64,000 bases of DNA from Burkholderia sp. Leaf177 (GCF_001424345.1 NZ_LMPF01000021.1:346635-410634), one strand, 5' to 3'; positions 9,475 to 17,948 are shown, counted from the stretch's first letter. The notes: generated from the letters alone by a model not told the origin. Program-made: numbers and translations.

Positions 9475-10482
9475 TTAATTTACTCTGAACACCTGAAGAC
9501 CGGCTTCTGCCGAGTCTGCGCTTTTCGTGTGTACCACGTATAACTTTTTCATCGACGGAATGTAGGTTGCAGTTTTGCCGCCCATGGTATCGACGTGCTG
9601 GACGATCTTGTAATGATCGTTATCGATCTGGCGAATGACATCGAGGCCGTTCGATCCGGCAACAAAAAGCTGCTTGTGTTGACGATCGAATATGATCTCG
9701 TCCGACGTCTCGACAATGTCCAGCGCTTGAACCACAGCGCCAGTTTTTGCATCGAGAACGAACAGCTTTCCCGGGTTGCGGGAGCCGATGAACAACCGAT
9801 TGCTTTGCGAATCAAATGCCATTGCAGAGTTTCGGCTCGGTCCCGGAACGGGCCAGACACCCATCAGTTTTCGCGTCCGCAGATCGACAATACCGACCTC
9901 ATTCTTGTCGCGGAAATTTACGAACAGACGCTCGGTGGCGGGATCGGTGGCCATTGCTTTTATTTGTGCCGCTGGAACGCTGATGCGGCTGATAACCGAC
10001 TGTTTTGCCATCGAGATCAAACTGATGTACGCAGTTTCCTTATGTGACTGAGCGCCTCCGTTACCGAGATAGAAAATGCCGGTTCGCCTGTCGACTACAC
10101 CGCTGTCGGGCTGTGCCTCCAGCGGTATGGCCTGTTTCAACGCGAATGTTTTTGTATCGACGATCCGCGCGCTAGCGGAGCCCGCATCAGCAATGAAAAG
10201 CTCATCTCCAGAATCCGTAAGCGCAATTTTATGAGGCGTTCGAGCAACTGACCTTTCACTTGCGAGATGACTTCCGTCCGGAAGATTGAAGACTTCAATG
10301 GAACCGTAAATCTCAGCAGAAACATAGAGCCGATGCCGCTTCAGGTCAGCGGCAAAATGGTCGAAGTCTCCGCCGGTGATCTCAGGCAATGGAGTCGTGG
10401 ATTGAAGTGTCAACGGCGCCGCTGACACCAACGTCGAAAACAAGATGCTGTTTATAATCGCGATCAACTTGATGACCTTCAT
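9475..10482 (-). CDS. Secreted YncE-like beta-propeller protein
   Basis: A 335-residue protein with a Sec signal peptide (residues 1-22, ending VSAAP) followed by repeated short blades of the form R-L-(Y/F)-V-S/N and V-x-D-x-x-T/K. Examples are HRLYVSAEIYGSIEVFNL, DELFIADAGSASARIVD, ERLFVNFRDKNEVGIVD, NRLFIGSRNPGKLFVLD and KQLFVAGSNGLDVI. These are hallmarks of YVTN/YncE-type seven-bladed propellers in the periplasm. No enzyme motif is seen. It lies 182 bp upstream of DUF347 copy 1 on the same strand, with its own possible promoter region at 10483-10825. A similar fold is encoded at 51160. Ligand unknown. Confidence 0.82.
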   Translation of the reverse strand: MKVIKLIAIINSILFSTLVSAAPLTLQSTTPLPEITGGDFDHFAADLKRHRLYVSAEIYGSIEVFNLPDGSHLASERSVARTPHKIALTDSGDELFIADAGSASARIVDTKTFALKQAIPLEAQPDSGVVDRRTGIFYLGNGGAQSHKETAYISLISMAKQSVISRISVPAAQIKAMATDPATERLFVNFRDKNEVGIVDLRTRKLMGVWPVPGPSRNSAMAFDSQSNRLFIGSRNPGKLFVLDAKTGAVVQALDIVETSDEIIFDRQHKQLFVAGSNGLDVIRQIDNDHYKIVQHVDTMGGKTATYIPSMKKLYVVHTKSADSAEAGLQVFRVN

Positions 10483-10825
10483 GGCATCCCTTGAGGTCTT
10501 GCTAAGCAGAAATTTATTGTTTTTATTGTCGCCGTCGCATATGGACCAGACGCTGACAGAGCGATTACCAACTTGTTATCTTGAACTGATGCCCTGGTGA
10601 ACTACTGACTAGCGAGCGTCAGTGATCCCCGTTGCCCGAATGGAATGTTTGAGAATTTCCGGCGCGTAAGATCCTCTTAAGTATCGAATGCGTACCCTGT
10701 TGAAATCAGCAGAATCAACGCTCGGTCGATAGCGTAAATATCTGTTAATCACCCTTTCAAATTAGCGTTCTACCTTTGAAGGGCTCGTGATTCATTTTTC
10801 AAATGTCAAAACAGACGAGGAATTT
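10483..10825. promoter_or_regulatory. Divergent promoter region between the YncE-like gene and a small membrane protein gene
   Basis: About 343 bases without a gene. It contains the 17-bp CTTAAG-type repeat listed separately (10665-10681) and a weaker look-alike with TAA steps 11 bp apart near 10733-10750. The region must hold the promoters for the minus-strand YncE-like gene (start 10482) and the plus-strand small ORF (start 10826). I cannot place -10/-35 elements with confidence. Confidence 0.5.
10665..10681. promoter_or_regulatory. QseB/PmrA-like box
   Basis: CGTAAGATCCTCTTAAG: two (C)xTAAG half-sites with a five-base spacer, the same 11-bp period as the boxes at 9352, 15314 and 29198. 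It lies 183 bp from the YncE-like start and 145 bp from the small ORF start, so either could be the target. Confidence 0.45.
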
Positions 10826-10984
10826 ATGACGATTGCCGAAGTTTTCGCTTTCTACGCATGTTTGTTCGCGAGTGGGATTGGTGCAACGATGTTGCTCGCG
10901 CAGTCGATGACTCAGACGCTTGCCGAGAAAGCTGAGCGCAACGGATGCTTCTCTGGTCTGGGCGAGGAATACTATTCCAGATAA
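10826..10984 (+). CDS. Small single-pass membrane protein, unrecognised
   Basis: A 52-residue ORF starting MTIAEVFAFYACLFASGIGA. Residues 4-27 are one hydrophobic helix; the C-terminal half is hydrophilic and charged and ends EEYYSR. A GAGGAA ribosome binding site lies seven bases before the ATG at 10826, which supports this start over the upstream in-frame ATG at 10787. I do not recognise a family. A CTTAAG-type regulator box lies 145 bp upstream. The good ribosome binding site and membrane helix suggest a real small inner-membrane protein, but the evidence is limited to these features. Confidence 0.5.
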   Translation: MTIAEVFAFYACLFASGIGATMLLAQSMTQTLAEKAERNGCFSGLGEEYYSR

Positions 10985-11101
10985 CGCGATTCAATATGGG
11001 GTGGTGAAGGCTGCAACTAAAGGTGGCCTTCGCATTGAACATGCTATGAGCAAAGCCAGCGCATGGTGAAACGTTCCCACGTCATCTACGAAAAGTTTAT
11101 T

Positions 11102-11136
11102 GGTTAAAGATCCTAATTAACCTAATTCCTGGTTAA
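11102..11136. repeat. GGTTAA/TTAACC short repeat cluster
   Basis: GGTTAA at 11102, TTAACC at 11117 (a perfect 6-bp inverted pair with a 9-base spacer) and GGTTAA again at 11131, in a gap between convergent genes. CTAATT also occurs twice, nine bases apart. Its role is unknown; it could be a regulator site or part of an unannotated transcript. Confidence 0.35.
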
Positions 11137-11250
11137 GAGAAACCTGGCCGATTAAATTTCCATCGACCCGGAAGCACGTTCACGTATGCGCATACCTGCC
11201 GCGTTCGCGTTTGAGATCAACGCCCCATACGCCGGTTAGTCCGGGCTGGC

Positions 11251-11397
11251 TCAAAGCCGGTTGAACCCTTCTACAATGGTGTCGCCATGCTCGGCGCCTG
11301 CCGTTCGAATGGCGCCATGGTCGAGATAAGCCGGGACTTCGGCTTGCGTCAGTGGCGCGATCATGGCGCATGCGAGCGCAATCACAAGACACTTCAT
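11251..11397 (-). CDS. Short secreted-type ORF downstream of the siderophore receptor
   Basis: A 48-residue ORF whose ATG begins two bases after the stop of the TonB receptor gene. It opens with a clear signal peptide (MKCLVIALACAMIAPLTQAE, cleavage after QAE likely) and is followed by only about 28 residues (VPAYLDHGAI...FNRL). The position implies translational coupling to the receptor. The mature part is very short, and an overlapping frame continues with LTGVWGVDLKRERGRYAH, so this may be the 5' part of a frameshifted gene. Family not recognised. Confidence 0.4.
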   Translation of the reverse strand: MKCLVIALACAMIAPLTQAEVPAYLDHGAIRTAGAEHGDTIVEGFNRL

Positions 11398-11399
11398 GA

Positions 11400-13604
11400 T
11401 CAGAAGTCCAGCTTGGCCGTGACGATAACCTGCCGGCTCTCGCCAATGTTGATGAACGGCGTGCCCGTGCAGCAACTACCCGTGTAGTAAGTAGAGTTGA
11501 AGATATTGCGCGCGTTGAGTTGCCAGTCGATGTACTGCCCGAAGATATGCGAATTCCACGATACGAATGCATCCGCGACATGTCCCCACGGCAACTGATA
11601 AACCTTGCCGGTTCCGTCGCTGACCGCCATGCTGCTGAAGACACGCACGCCGGCGCCGGCACGTACACGACCGCTTGCAGGTCCGAACTCGACGTTGCCA
11701 AAATCGCGCGTTAAATAGAATGCGCCTTCATGCTTGGGCGTATTAGGCAGCGGATTGCCGCCCACGAGTGGATCGTCCTTGTAGCGCGCCTCGGTTGCCG
11801 CGTAGCTCGCGATCACGCTCCATCGATCCGTAATCTGACCGTTGACATCGATCTCAAGACCGCGCGAACGTGCGTGTCCTGCGTTGCGCACGAAGTTGAC
11901 GCCGTCTATGGTCTGGGTAGTCTGGATATTTTTCTTGCGGATGTCGAAAAGCGCGACGGTGCCGGTGATGCGGTTGGTCTCGAGCTTCGTGCCAATCTCG
12001 TATGCCAGTCCCTGCTCGGGCGGCAAGGTTCCAATAGGCGCAGCAATCGATGTGTTCGGCCTGAACGACTCGCTGTAACTAGCGTAAGTGGACCACTCTG
12101 GTGTGATCTTGTAGACAAGACCGGCGTGCGGGACGACTTTGCTATCGCTTTGTGTCGACCCGACTACAAACGGCCTGCCCTTGCCTGTCAATTCCTGGAA
12201 GCTGTCATAGCGTATGCCGCCAAGGAGAATCCAACGGTCGCCAAAATGTATGGCATCCTGAATGAATGCACCGCGCTCGATCAGCTTGTCGGTCTGATCG
12301 CTGTCCGCCGGAGACAACGTATAGGTTGCAGGAAGCGTGCCGTAGACAGGCGAATACATGTTGAACGCGGAGTTGTTCTTTCCTCGATAAAGATCCGCCA
12401 GAACGCGGTAATTCCGCATGTAGTCGAAGCCGGTCAGGATATCGTTTCTTAGTCCGAACCAAGTGACCTTGCCTTCAAGATTCAATGTGAAGTTATGCGT
12501 GGACTGAACGCCGTTTTGCGTGGAGTCCACGCGGCGCGTCAGTATTCCGGTCGTGAAATTAGGCGTCAGCACACGCGCTTGCTGATCGTTGTAATACGTC
12601 CGATTCCATCCGTACCCGGCGTGCACTGTCCAGTCCTGACTCAGCTTGTGATCGACGCGGACATTGAGCGCATCGGAGCGGCCGGCAGAGATGTTGTAGT
12701 TCTCGTCGAACCGCTCTTTCGGCGATACCGACACCAGATTGCCCGTACGCGTGTCTATGATCGTGCCGCGATCAATCGGCACCGAATAGTTCATGTGCTC
12801 GTATTGCACGAGCACGGTGGTGTCACGTCCAAACCATGCAATCGAGGGCGCGATGGTGTCCTGCCGGTTGTAGCCGAAGTTGCGCCAGTAATCCACGTTC
12901 TGGTGATCGGCAATGAACCGGTACGCCAATCCTGAAGTGCCGATCGGCCCCGTCAAATCCGCCTGCGCGCCGCCCCCGCCGTAGCTGCTTGCGAAACCGG
13001 AAACCGAATTGGCGCGTTCGAGTTGCGGCTTCTTGGTGACGACGTTCACCAGACCGCCCGGGTCCTGGATGCCGTAGAGCATCGACGCCGGGCCCTTCAG
13101 CACTTCAATGCGCTCGGTCGTTGGCGTGAAGTTACGCGGCTGTACCGACTGCAGGCCATCGCGGAGAATCGAATTGTCACGGTTATCGCCAAAACCACGC
13201 TTGACCAGCGCGTCGAGCGTACCGCCGAGCGTGTTGCCCATGCGAATGCCCGGCACGGTTTCGAGCGCTTCGGCGAGGCTGTCCGGCGCACGATCCTGAA
13301 TCGATTGGGATGTGACTACGTTGACAGCCTGCGGCACATCCACGAGCGGTGTGTCGGTGCGTGTCGCCACCGATGCCCGCCGCCCTTGATAACCGCGCTC
13401 GGGCTCGCTGTCGCTGACGCGCGCCGCGTTGACCTTGACCGCGGGAAGCGCACTGTCGTTGCCAGACGCTGGCGTTGCGGCAACCGCTGGCGGGCTGGTG
13501 GTTTCATCGGCGAATGCTGGTCCGCTCGATGCAAACACCAAAGTAAGCGCGACCGCTGCAGGTCGATGACTTGCGAGCAGCCGGTCGCGTATCTTGGCCT
13601 TCAT
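11400..13604 (-). CDS. TonB-dependent siderophore receptor
   Basis: From the ATG at 13604 (GAGGA site nine bases upstream; another ATG three codons earlier sits too close to it) the protein has 734 residues. It has a signal peptide, a plug domain (VPQAVNVVTSQSIQDR..., RIEVLKGPASMLYGIQDPGGLVNVVTKKP, about residues 95-195) and a 22-strand barrel ending in a C-terminal Phe (VTAKLDF). The plug motifs are those of ferric-siderophore receptors of the FpvA/FoxA group. It would import a ferric siderophore across the outer membrane with TonB-ExbBD energy. A Fur-box-like sequence lies 55 bp upstream, consistent with iron repression. There is no N-terminal STN signalling domain and no adjacent sigma/anti-sigma pair. 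The specific ligand is unknown. Confidence 0.92.
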   Translation of the reverse strand: MKAKIRDRLLASHRPAAVALTLVFASSGPAFADETTSPPAVAATPASGNDSALPAVKVNAARVSDSEPERGYQGRRASVATRTDTPLVDVPQAVNVVTSQSIQDRAPDSLAEALETVPGIRMGNTLGGTLDALVKRGFGDNRDNSILRDGLQSVQPRNFTPTTERIEVLKGPASMLYGIQDPGGLVNVVTKKPQLERANSVSGFASSYGGGGAQADLTGPIGTSGLAYRFIADHQNVDYWRNFGYNRQDTIAPSIAWFGRDTTVLVQYEHMNYSVPIDRGTIIDTRTGNLVSVSPKERFDENYNISAGRSDALNVRVDHKLSQDWTVHAGYGWNRTYYNDQQARVLTPNFTTGILTRRVDSTQNGVQSTHNFTLNLEGKVTWFGLRNDILTGFDYMRNYRVLADLYRGKNNSAFNMYSPVYGTLPATYTLSPADSDQTDKLIERGAFIQDAIHFGDRWILLGGIRYDSFQELTGKGRPFVVGSTQSDSKVVPHAGLVYKITPEWSTYASYSESFRPNTSIAAPIGTLPPEQGLAYEIGTKLETNRITGTVALFDIRKKNIQTTQTIDGVNFVRNAGHARSRGLEIDVNGQITDRWSVIASYAATEARYKDDPLVGGNPLPNTPKHEGAFYLTRDFGNVEFGPASGRVRAGAGVRVFSSMAVSDGTGKVYQLPWGHVADAFVSWNSHIFGQYIDWQLNARNIFNSTYYTGSCCTGTPFINIGESRQVIVTAKLDF

Positions 13605-13659
13605 GGAATCCATTCCTCGTTAAACGAACGTTTACAATCCGCCGAATAGTATCGTTAAC

Positions 13660-13678
13660 GATAATGATTCTCAATACT
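13660..13678. promoter_or_regulatory. Fur box-like operator of the siderophore receptor
   Basis: GATAATGATTCTCAATACT matches 14 of 19 positions of the Fur consensus GATAATGATAATCATTATC by my reading, with the first nine identical. It is 55 bp upstream of the receptor start, the expected place for an iron-responsive operator. Confidence 0.6.
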
Positions 13679-13864
13679 GTTAGAAAGAATTTTGTCAGTA
13701 ACTTTCTTTATGAAGGTTTGATTACAGGTGTCGATTTGTAAGCTGCGGCGCTTAGGAGATGCGTTTCCTACGGGAAGCGGTCGCCACAACCGCAAGGTCC
13801 AGCTTTACCCGTACCGCCCTTCACGGCATTGCTTCCCTGGCGATCCGGCAATTACTCTTACGCT

Positions 13865-14269
13865 TTAGCTTTGGTTCATCTGGTCCATCACAGTGAGCAA
13901 ATTAGTTAGTGCTTGCCTGCACGCTGCTGGATCAGGCGTCTTCTCGCGTAAGGCACTAAGCGCTTGATCGATTGATTTATCCACTTTGTGCCAATCACCC
14001 GCTGCACGCGGTTTTAAGGATCGCTCGGCTTCATCCCATGACATCTCCAGGTCCTTGATCCGCGTGCGAGCCTGCACGAGATTGCCCTTGTCGACCAAAC
14101 TGCTGGCGTCTATGACAATTCGCCGAAACTCGGACAAGTCGCCAAGCTTCGATTGTGCAGCTTGGGCCGTGGTCAGAAAGGTGAATGGTGTTGCCCCGCA
14201 AAACGTACTCACCGCCGTTAGCGCCAATACCACGAAGACCAATGGTTTGGTATGTCGCCAGGAAATCAT
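13865..14269 (-). CDS. Small periplasmic protein, unrecognised
   Basis: A 134-residue protein with an N-terminal signal sequence (residues 1-37, FLTTAQAA end) and an all-helical mature part rich in charged residues. It contains two phrases of similar pattern, GNLVQARTRIKDLEMSWDEAER and KSIDQALSALREKTPDPAAC. A GGAGAAG site precedes the ATG at 14269. It lies 44 bp downstream of DUF347 copy 2 on the same strand, so it is likely co-transcribed. I recognise it only as a conserved-looking helical periplasmic protein; no catalytic motif is visible. Confidence 0.65.
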   Translation of the reverse strand: MISWRHTKPLVFVVLALTAVSTFCGATPFTFLTTAQAAQSKLGDLSEFRRIVIDASSLVDKGNLVQARTRIKDLEMSWDEAERSLKPRAAGDWHKVDKSIDQALSALREKTPDPAACRQALTNLLTVMDQMNQS

Positions 14270-14313
14270 GATTGCTTCTCCGTTAAGGTTTATAAAAAAA
14301 GCCGTGCCTTTAA

Positions 14314-15111
14314 TCAAAGCTCGGCGGCCGCGCGCGACGACCTCACGTGTGATGCATGGCGGACACTGACGAAAATCACCAGCGCAATAATCACCGATAG
14401 AAATACAGCGCTCGTGCCAACGTTGCCCCAGCCAAGACCGCCGTATGTCTTCGACTGCGAAAGGAAGTCGCCAAGCGAAGCGCCAAGCGGACGCGTCAGG
14501 ATATAAGCCGTCCAGAATGTCAAAACCGCGCCAGCGCCGACGTAATACGCGAATGCGGTCAGTGCGATCAAGCCGCCAAAAACGACAATCCCCAAAGCGA
14601 ATCCCAGCCCCAGCGCTTCGGTGGCAAGATCTCCGGCAGCGGTGCCCAGCGCAAACGTTACGAGCATGGCGGCCCAGTAGAATAGTTCGCGCGGACGCGT
14701 ATTGATCGAACGGATCGACAGCGTTCCCTCGGCGCGAAACCACGCAAAAAAGACGGCAGCGAGACAGACAGCGAAAACCGACGTGCTGATATAAAGGCTG
14801 ATTGAAAGTCCATCGGTCAAGGCATCGGTAATCTGCGTGCCCACGATACTGACCAGCACCACCGTCATCCAATAGATCCATGGCACATAGGTTGGCGCCC
14901 GAAGCTGCATGACAAGTACTGCGATCAACAGCGCCGCGCATAGAAGGCTCGTAACAAGCGCTCCGAGCCCAACGCTTACGGCAAGGTAATCCGCACCTGT
15001 TTCGCCTACAGTAGTAGACAGCAGCTTGATCACCCAGAAAATAAGCGCGGCTTCAGGCACCTTGTTGAAGCGGTCGGATCTGTTTGCAATGAGGTCTGCG
15101 CGAGTCGTCAT
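14314..15111 (-). CDS. DUF347/COG4705 membrane protein (copy 2)
   Basis: A 265-residue paralogue of the gene at 8504, with the same four-repeat plan: STTVGETGADY, VSIVGTQITDAL, TFALGTAAGDLA and RPLGASLGDFL. The first and last repeats are best conserved, while the second has lost the Leu-Gly core. Hydrophobic helices flank each repeat. The start is placed at 15111 (MTTRADL); an ATG four codons earlier at 15123 is possible. It probably forms an operon with the periplasmic protein at 13865. A CTTAAG-type repeat lies about 200 bp upstream. Function unknown. Confidence 0.83.
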   Translation of the reverse strand: MTTRADLIANRSDRFNKVPEAALIFWVIKLLSTTVGETGADYLAVSVGLGALVTSLLCAALLIAVLVMQLRAPTYVPWIYWMTVVLVSIVGTQITDALTDGLSISLYISTSVFAVCLAAVFFAWFRAEGTLSIRSINTRPRELFYWAAMLVTFALGTAAGDLATEALGLGFALGIVVFGGLIALTAFAYYVGAGAVLTFWTAYILTRPLGASLGDFLSQSKTYGGLGWGNVGTSAVFLSVIIALVIFVSVRHASHVRSSRAAAEL

Positions 15112-15313
15112 GATGAGTTCCATATCGGGGTTCAGTCGTACAGTGCCCGGGAACTTAATATAGACGTCGATATATTATGGAATACTTATGAGGCGACATT
15201 TTTTTAAAAACCTTGGCCTGCCTCTTCTGCTTTACACATGCAAAAAAGGCAGACCCTTCTAACGGCAAACCTGGTCATTGCTTAGCGGTATTTTCGGGGA
15301 CGATTTGCGTTCT

Positions 15314-15330
15314 GCTAAGTGAGCCTTAAG
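15314..15330. promoter_or_regulatory. QseB/PmrA-like box between the PAP2 gene and DUF347 copy 2
   Basis: GCTAAGTGAGCCTTAAG: half-sites CTAAG and CTTAAG with the same five-base spacing as the other boxes. It lies 203 bp upstream of the DUF347 copy 2 start and 40 bp past the PAP2 stop. Confidence 0.42.
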
Positions 15331-15369
15331 CTTCAGGAATTAGCACGAAGCCAAGCATTATGCTGCGCA

Positions 15370-15966
15370 TCATGGAACTACCCAACCTCGGCGAATGAGC
15401 GGTTTGAACACTTGCCTGTGCACCAGCGAAGCCACTATCACCAGAAACGCAACCGGCCGACGTCCCACCTTTGCAACTGCCATCGCGCTGAGAGCGGACA
15501 CTAAACCGGCGCCGACAATGTCTAGCGGAAAATGCACACCGAGATATATCCGCGCCCATGCCATTGGTATGCCGAGCAACGCAAGCGCCAAACCTAACAA
15601 GCGCGTACGTCCATGCAGCAACAGGCTGAACGCTACGCCCCACAAGCACGTCAGATGATCGCTTGGAAACGAAGAATCCGGTGAATGCGACATCAGATTC
15701 GTCCCCATGCCCATCATGAACGGGCGTGGTTGCGGCCAAGCAACCCCAATGATTTGCGCTGCCAGCAAGGCAACCATGGTCGACAATGCCGCCTCGACCA
15801 AAAGGTGACGCAGTTCACTATCTCCGCGAAGCCATCCCGCGATCAGTGCAAGTGGCGCCAGCCAGATCGCGTATATCGCGAAGAAGCCGGCAATTCCGAC
15901 GGTCAGCGAATTCGCATGCGACGAAGCGTTGATAAGAAAGAACAGGGTCCAGTTCAAATGATCCAT
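15370..15966 (-). CDS. PAP2 family phosphatase (undecaprenyl-diphosphatase-like)
   Basis: A 198-residue inner-membrane protein with five or six hydrophobic helices. It carries the three PAP2 signature pieces: QPRPF (about 79-83), SSFPSDH (about 98-104, catalytic His) and RIYLGVHFPLD (about 139-149, second catalytic His and Asp). Length and motifs fit BcrC/YbjG-type undecaprenyl pyrophosphate phosphatases or lipid A phosphatases acting on the periplasmic face. The same-strand neighbours downstream are the DUF347 gene and its helical partner. Its substrate cannot be decided from sequence. Confidence 0.87.
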   Translation of the reverse strand: MDHLNWTLFFLINASSHANSLTVGIAGFFAIYAIWLAPLALIAGWLRGDSELRHLLVEAALSTMVALLAAQIIGVAWPQPRPFMMGMGTNLMSHSPDSSFPSDHLTCLWGVAFSLLLHGRTRLLGLALALLGIPMAWARIYLGVHFPLDIVGAGLVSALSAMAVAKVGRRPVAFLVIVASLVHRQVFKPLIRRGWVVP

Positions 15967-16071
15967 TGCAATTAAAAAGTGGAGGACGATGTCATGCTAC
16001 GGACCGAAACTTATCGGACGCTTAGGGCAAACCGGTCTGGGCTAATTTGACGATGAATCAATACTCAACGC

Positions 16072-16254
16072 TTACCGATCCTTGTCGATAGTGGCCTGCT
16101 TTTTTGGTCTGCCGCGAACAGGTCTCTCAAGGCAGGACGCAAGATTGGTTTCCACTTCAATCGATAAACGCAGGCCAACAGTCCGCAGTAGTTCACGGCT
16201 TAGCCGGCCGATCAACTCATCATGCGGTAGATGTGTGCTATCAAAAGCGTCCAT
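16072..16254 (-). CDS. Small basic ORF with an AT-hook-like tail
   Basis: A 60-residue ORF beginning MDAFDSTHLPHDELIGRLSR with a plausible GAGGG site eight bases before the ATG. The C-terminus is basic and contains RPVRGRPKKQ, an R-G-R-P core like an AT-hook. No family is recognised. It is same-strand and downstream of the metal-type sensor kinase, with a copy of the 18-bp near-palindrome about 195 bp upstream. Whether it is translated is uncertain. Confidence 0.4.
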   Translation of the reverse strand: MDAFDSTHLPHDELIGRLSRELLRTVGLRLSIEVETNLASCLERPVRGRPKKQATIDKDR

Positions 16255-16447
16255 GGCGCGCCCTCACTGAGCGCACGCCGGCGCTTGCACACCAGCCATG
16301 CCATATGCTGCGTCCGCGCCGCGGGAGCCGGCGACAGCAGCGCAAATGATCGATTTCATAAAAAGTATCCTCAATGTCGATAGTGACAAAAGCGAAGTGA
16401 CATGACTTCATCTTCGACCACGGACAGTGGCGCGACACTGACAGCTT

Positions 16448-16465
16448 GATTACGAAATCGTTATC
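16448..16465. promoter_or_regulatory. 18-bp near-palindrome, copy A
   Basis: GATTACGAAATCGTTATC: half-sites GATTAC and GTTATC around six bases. It is nearly identical (17 of 18) to the copy upstream of the response regulator at 18688. It lies just past the 3' end of the sensor kinase gene and upstream of the 60-residue ORF. Confidence 0.45.
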
Positions 16466-16505
16466 TTCGGATTGACGTAAAGCGTGCACCGCTTTGTTCG
16501 CATCG

Positions 16506-17948
16506 CTAATCGATGTGGCTTTTGTTAACTTCGGCAAGAGGAAACGTGAGTACGAAACGAGTCACGCCAGGGTCGCTCTCCGCGTGTGCGCGACCACCAT
16601 GCAAGTCCATGATGGTCCTCACGATCGCCAGGCCCAGCCCGGTCGATCCTCTCGTGGACTGGCTGCTGGCGCGCGACGGATCCGCACGATAAAACCGGTC
16701 GAACACGCGCTCGATCAATGCCGGATCAAGCGGCGTCCCTTGATTAATCACCGAGAGGCGCATCATGCCTTCCACAATCCTGGCATCGAGCGTGATCGTG
16801 CCTCCTCGTGGCGTATAACGGACTGCATTGGCCAGCAGATTGCTGACGGCGCGCCGGAACAATTCCACATCCGCGGAAAGCCGCCCTCCGCCAGTCACAT
16901 CGAGTTGAACGCCGGCATCGTCGGCAATGCCTTCGAAATACTCAGCGATCCTGAGGAGTTCGTCTTTGACGTTGAATTCCAGTGTGTGCTTCGCGAAATT
17001 CGGATGTTCGGCGCGAGCGAGAAACAGCACGTTTTCTATCATGCGCGAAAGCCGGTCGCATTCCTCCAGGTTCGACGCCAGCACGGCTTGATATTCCTCG
17101 CCAGAGCGAGGCCTCGCCAGCGCAACTTCCGTCGCGCCGCGCAGATTCGCCAGCGGCGTTCGCATGTCATGCGCGAGATCGGCGGTGAATCCGGACAAGC
17201 GGTTAAAACCTTGCTCAAACCCGGCGAACATGGCGTTCAATGAATCGATGAGCGTCTGGAGTTCCTGCGGCACGTTCCCTACCTTTATCCGGGAAGCAAG
17301 ATTGTCGACGGTGAAGCTTTCCGCGCTACGGGCGATCGCCCTGAGTGGGCCGAGCGCACGACGTACCAGCAGATAGCTCATCAGAAACGCGACCAGGACA
17401 CCGACTGCGCCCGCGAGATGCAGCCGGTCGCGGTATTGGTCCAGAAGCAGCCATCGGTCATGCATGTTGCGTGTGACGATGATCTTCACGACCGATCCAT
17501 CGGCCAGGTGCGCCGTTGCAGCCAGGCGGCGGAATGGTGTCTCGTCGGAGGCGGAACGCTCCACGATCGCCGAAGGCGTGATCTGCTGCGATGCCGCGAC
17601 GACTTCCGAAGGCCATGACAACCGGTCGGCCCTTTCGAGACGATTGTGCTCGAGCAGCAAGTGCCCGGACGCGTCCAGTACCTCCAGCGCCAACGCCTCG
17701 TTGCCAAGAACCTGGCTTTCGATACGCTCGTCATGCTGACGCAGGTCACGGATATCGGCAAGTTCTTCTACAAGCCGGCGGGTATGACGCGTTGCAAGCA
17801 CAATGTCGAGATCATCCTGGGTCCGCACCTGATGCGCGAGCGCCAGATAAACATAGCTGCCGACCAGAGCAAAGACGGCAAGCGTGGTCGCGGCAAACAC
17901 CAAGGCAAGCGTTGCCGTCAATGAACGAGACCGGGTACGGCTCAACAT
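16506..17948 (-). CDS. Heavy-metal-type sensor histidine kinase (CusS/IrlS-like)
   Basis: A 480-residue membrane kinase: first membrane helix about 14-36, a periplasmic sensor domain to about 175, second helix about 178-196, then HAMP. The H-box LAHDMRTPLANLRG has the phospho-accepting His260. The N-box is NLLANAVRYTP and the G2 box is STGLGLAIVRTIMDLHGG. The combination is typical of CusS/CopS/IrlS-type sensors of copper, silver, zinc or cadmium. The start overlaps the stop of the response regulator gene (TGATG). The actual ligand is unknown; no His/Met-rich cluster in the sensor loop identifies a metal. Confidence 0.88.
   Translation of the reverse strand: MLSRTRSRSLTATLALVFAATTLAVFALVGSYVYLALAHQVRTQDDLDIVLATRHTRRLVEELADIRDLRQHDERIESQVLGNEALALEVLDASGHLLLEHNRLERADRLSWPSEVVAASQQITPSAIVERSASDETPFRRLAATAHLADGSVVKIIVTRNMHDRWLLLDQYRDRLHLAGAVGVLVAFLMSYLLVRRALGPLRAIARSAESFTVDNLASRIKVGNVPQELQTLIDSLNAMFAGFEQGFNRLSGFTADLAHDMRTPLANLRGATEVALARPRSGEEYQAVLASNLEECDRLSRMIENVLFLARAEHPNFAKHTLEFNVKDELLRIAEYFEGIADDAGVQLDVTGGGRLSADVELFRRAVSNLLANAVRYTPRGGTITLDARIVEGMMRLSVINQGTPLDPALIERVFDRFYRADPSRASSQSTRGSTGLGLAIVRTIMDLHGGRAHAESDPGVTRFVLTFPLAEVNKSHID

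Noticed and set aside
14270-14941. N-terminal extension of the 13865 frame (358 codons in total)
   Set aside because: The upstream part overlaps DUF347 copy 2 in another frame and has no domain. The real start with signal peptide and ribosome binding site is at 14269.
16241-16537. 98-codon minus-strand frame downstream of the sensor kinase
   Set aside because: It starts inside the kinase gene, has a ragged Cys/Arg-rich tail with no motif, and includes the putative 18-bp operator.
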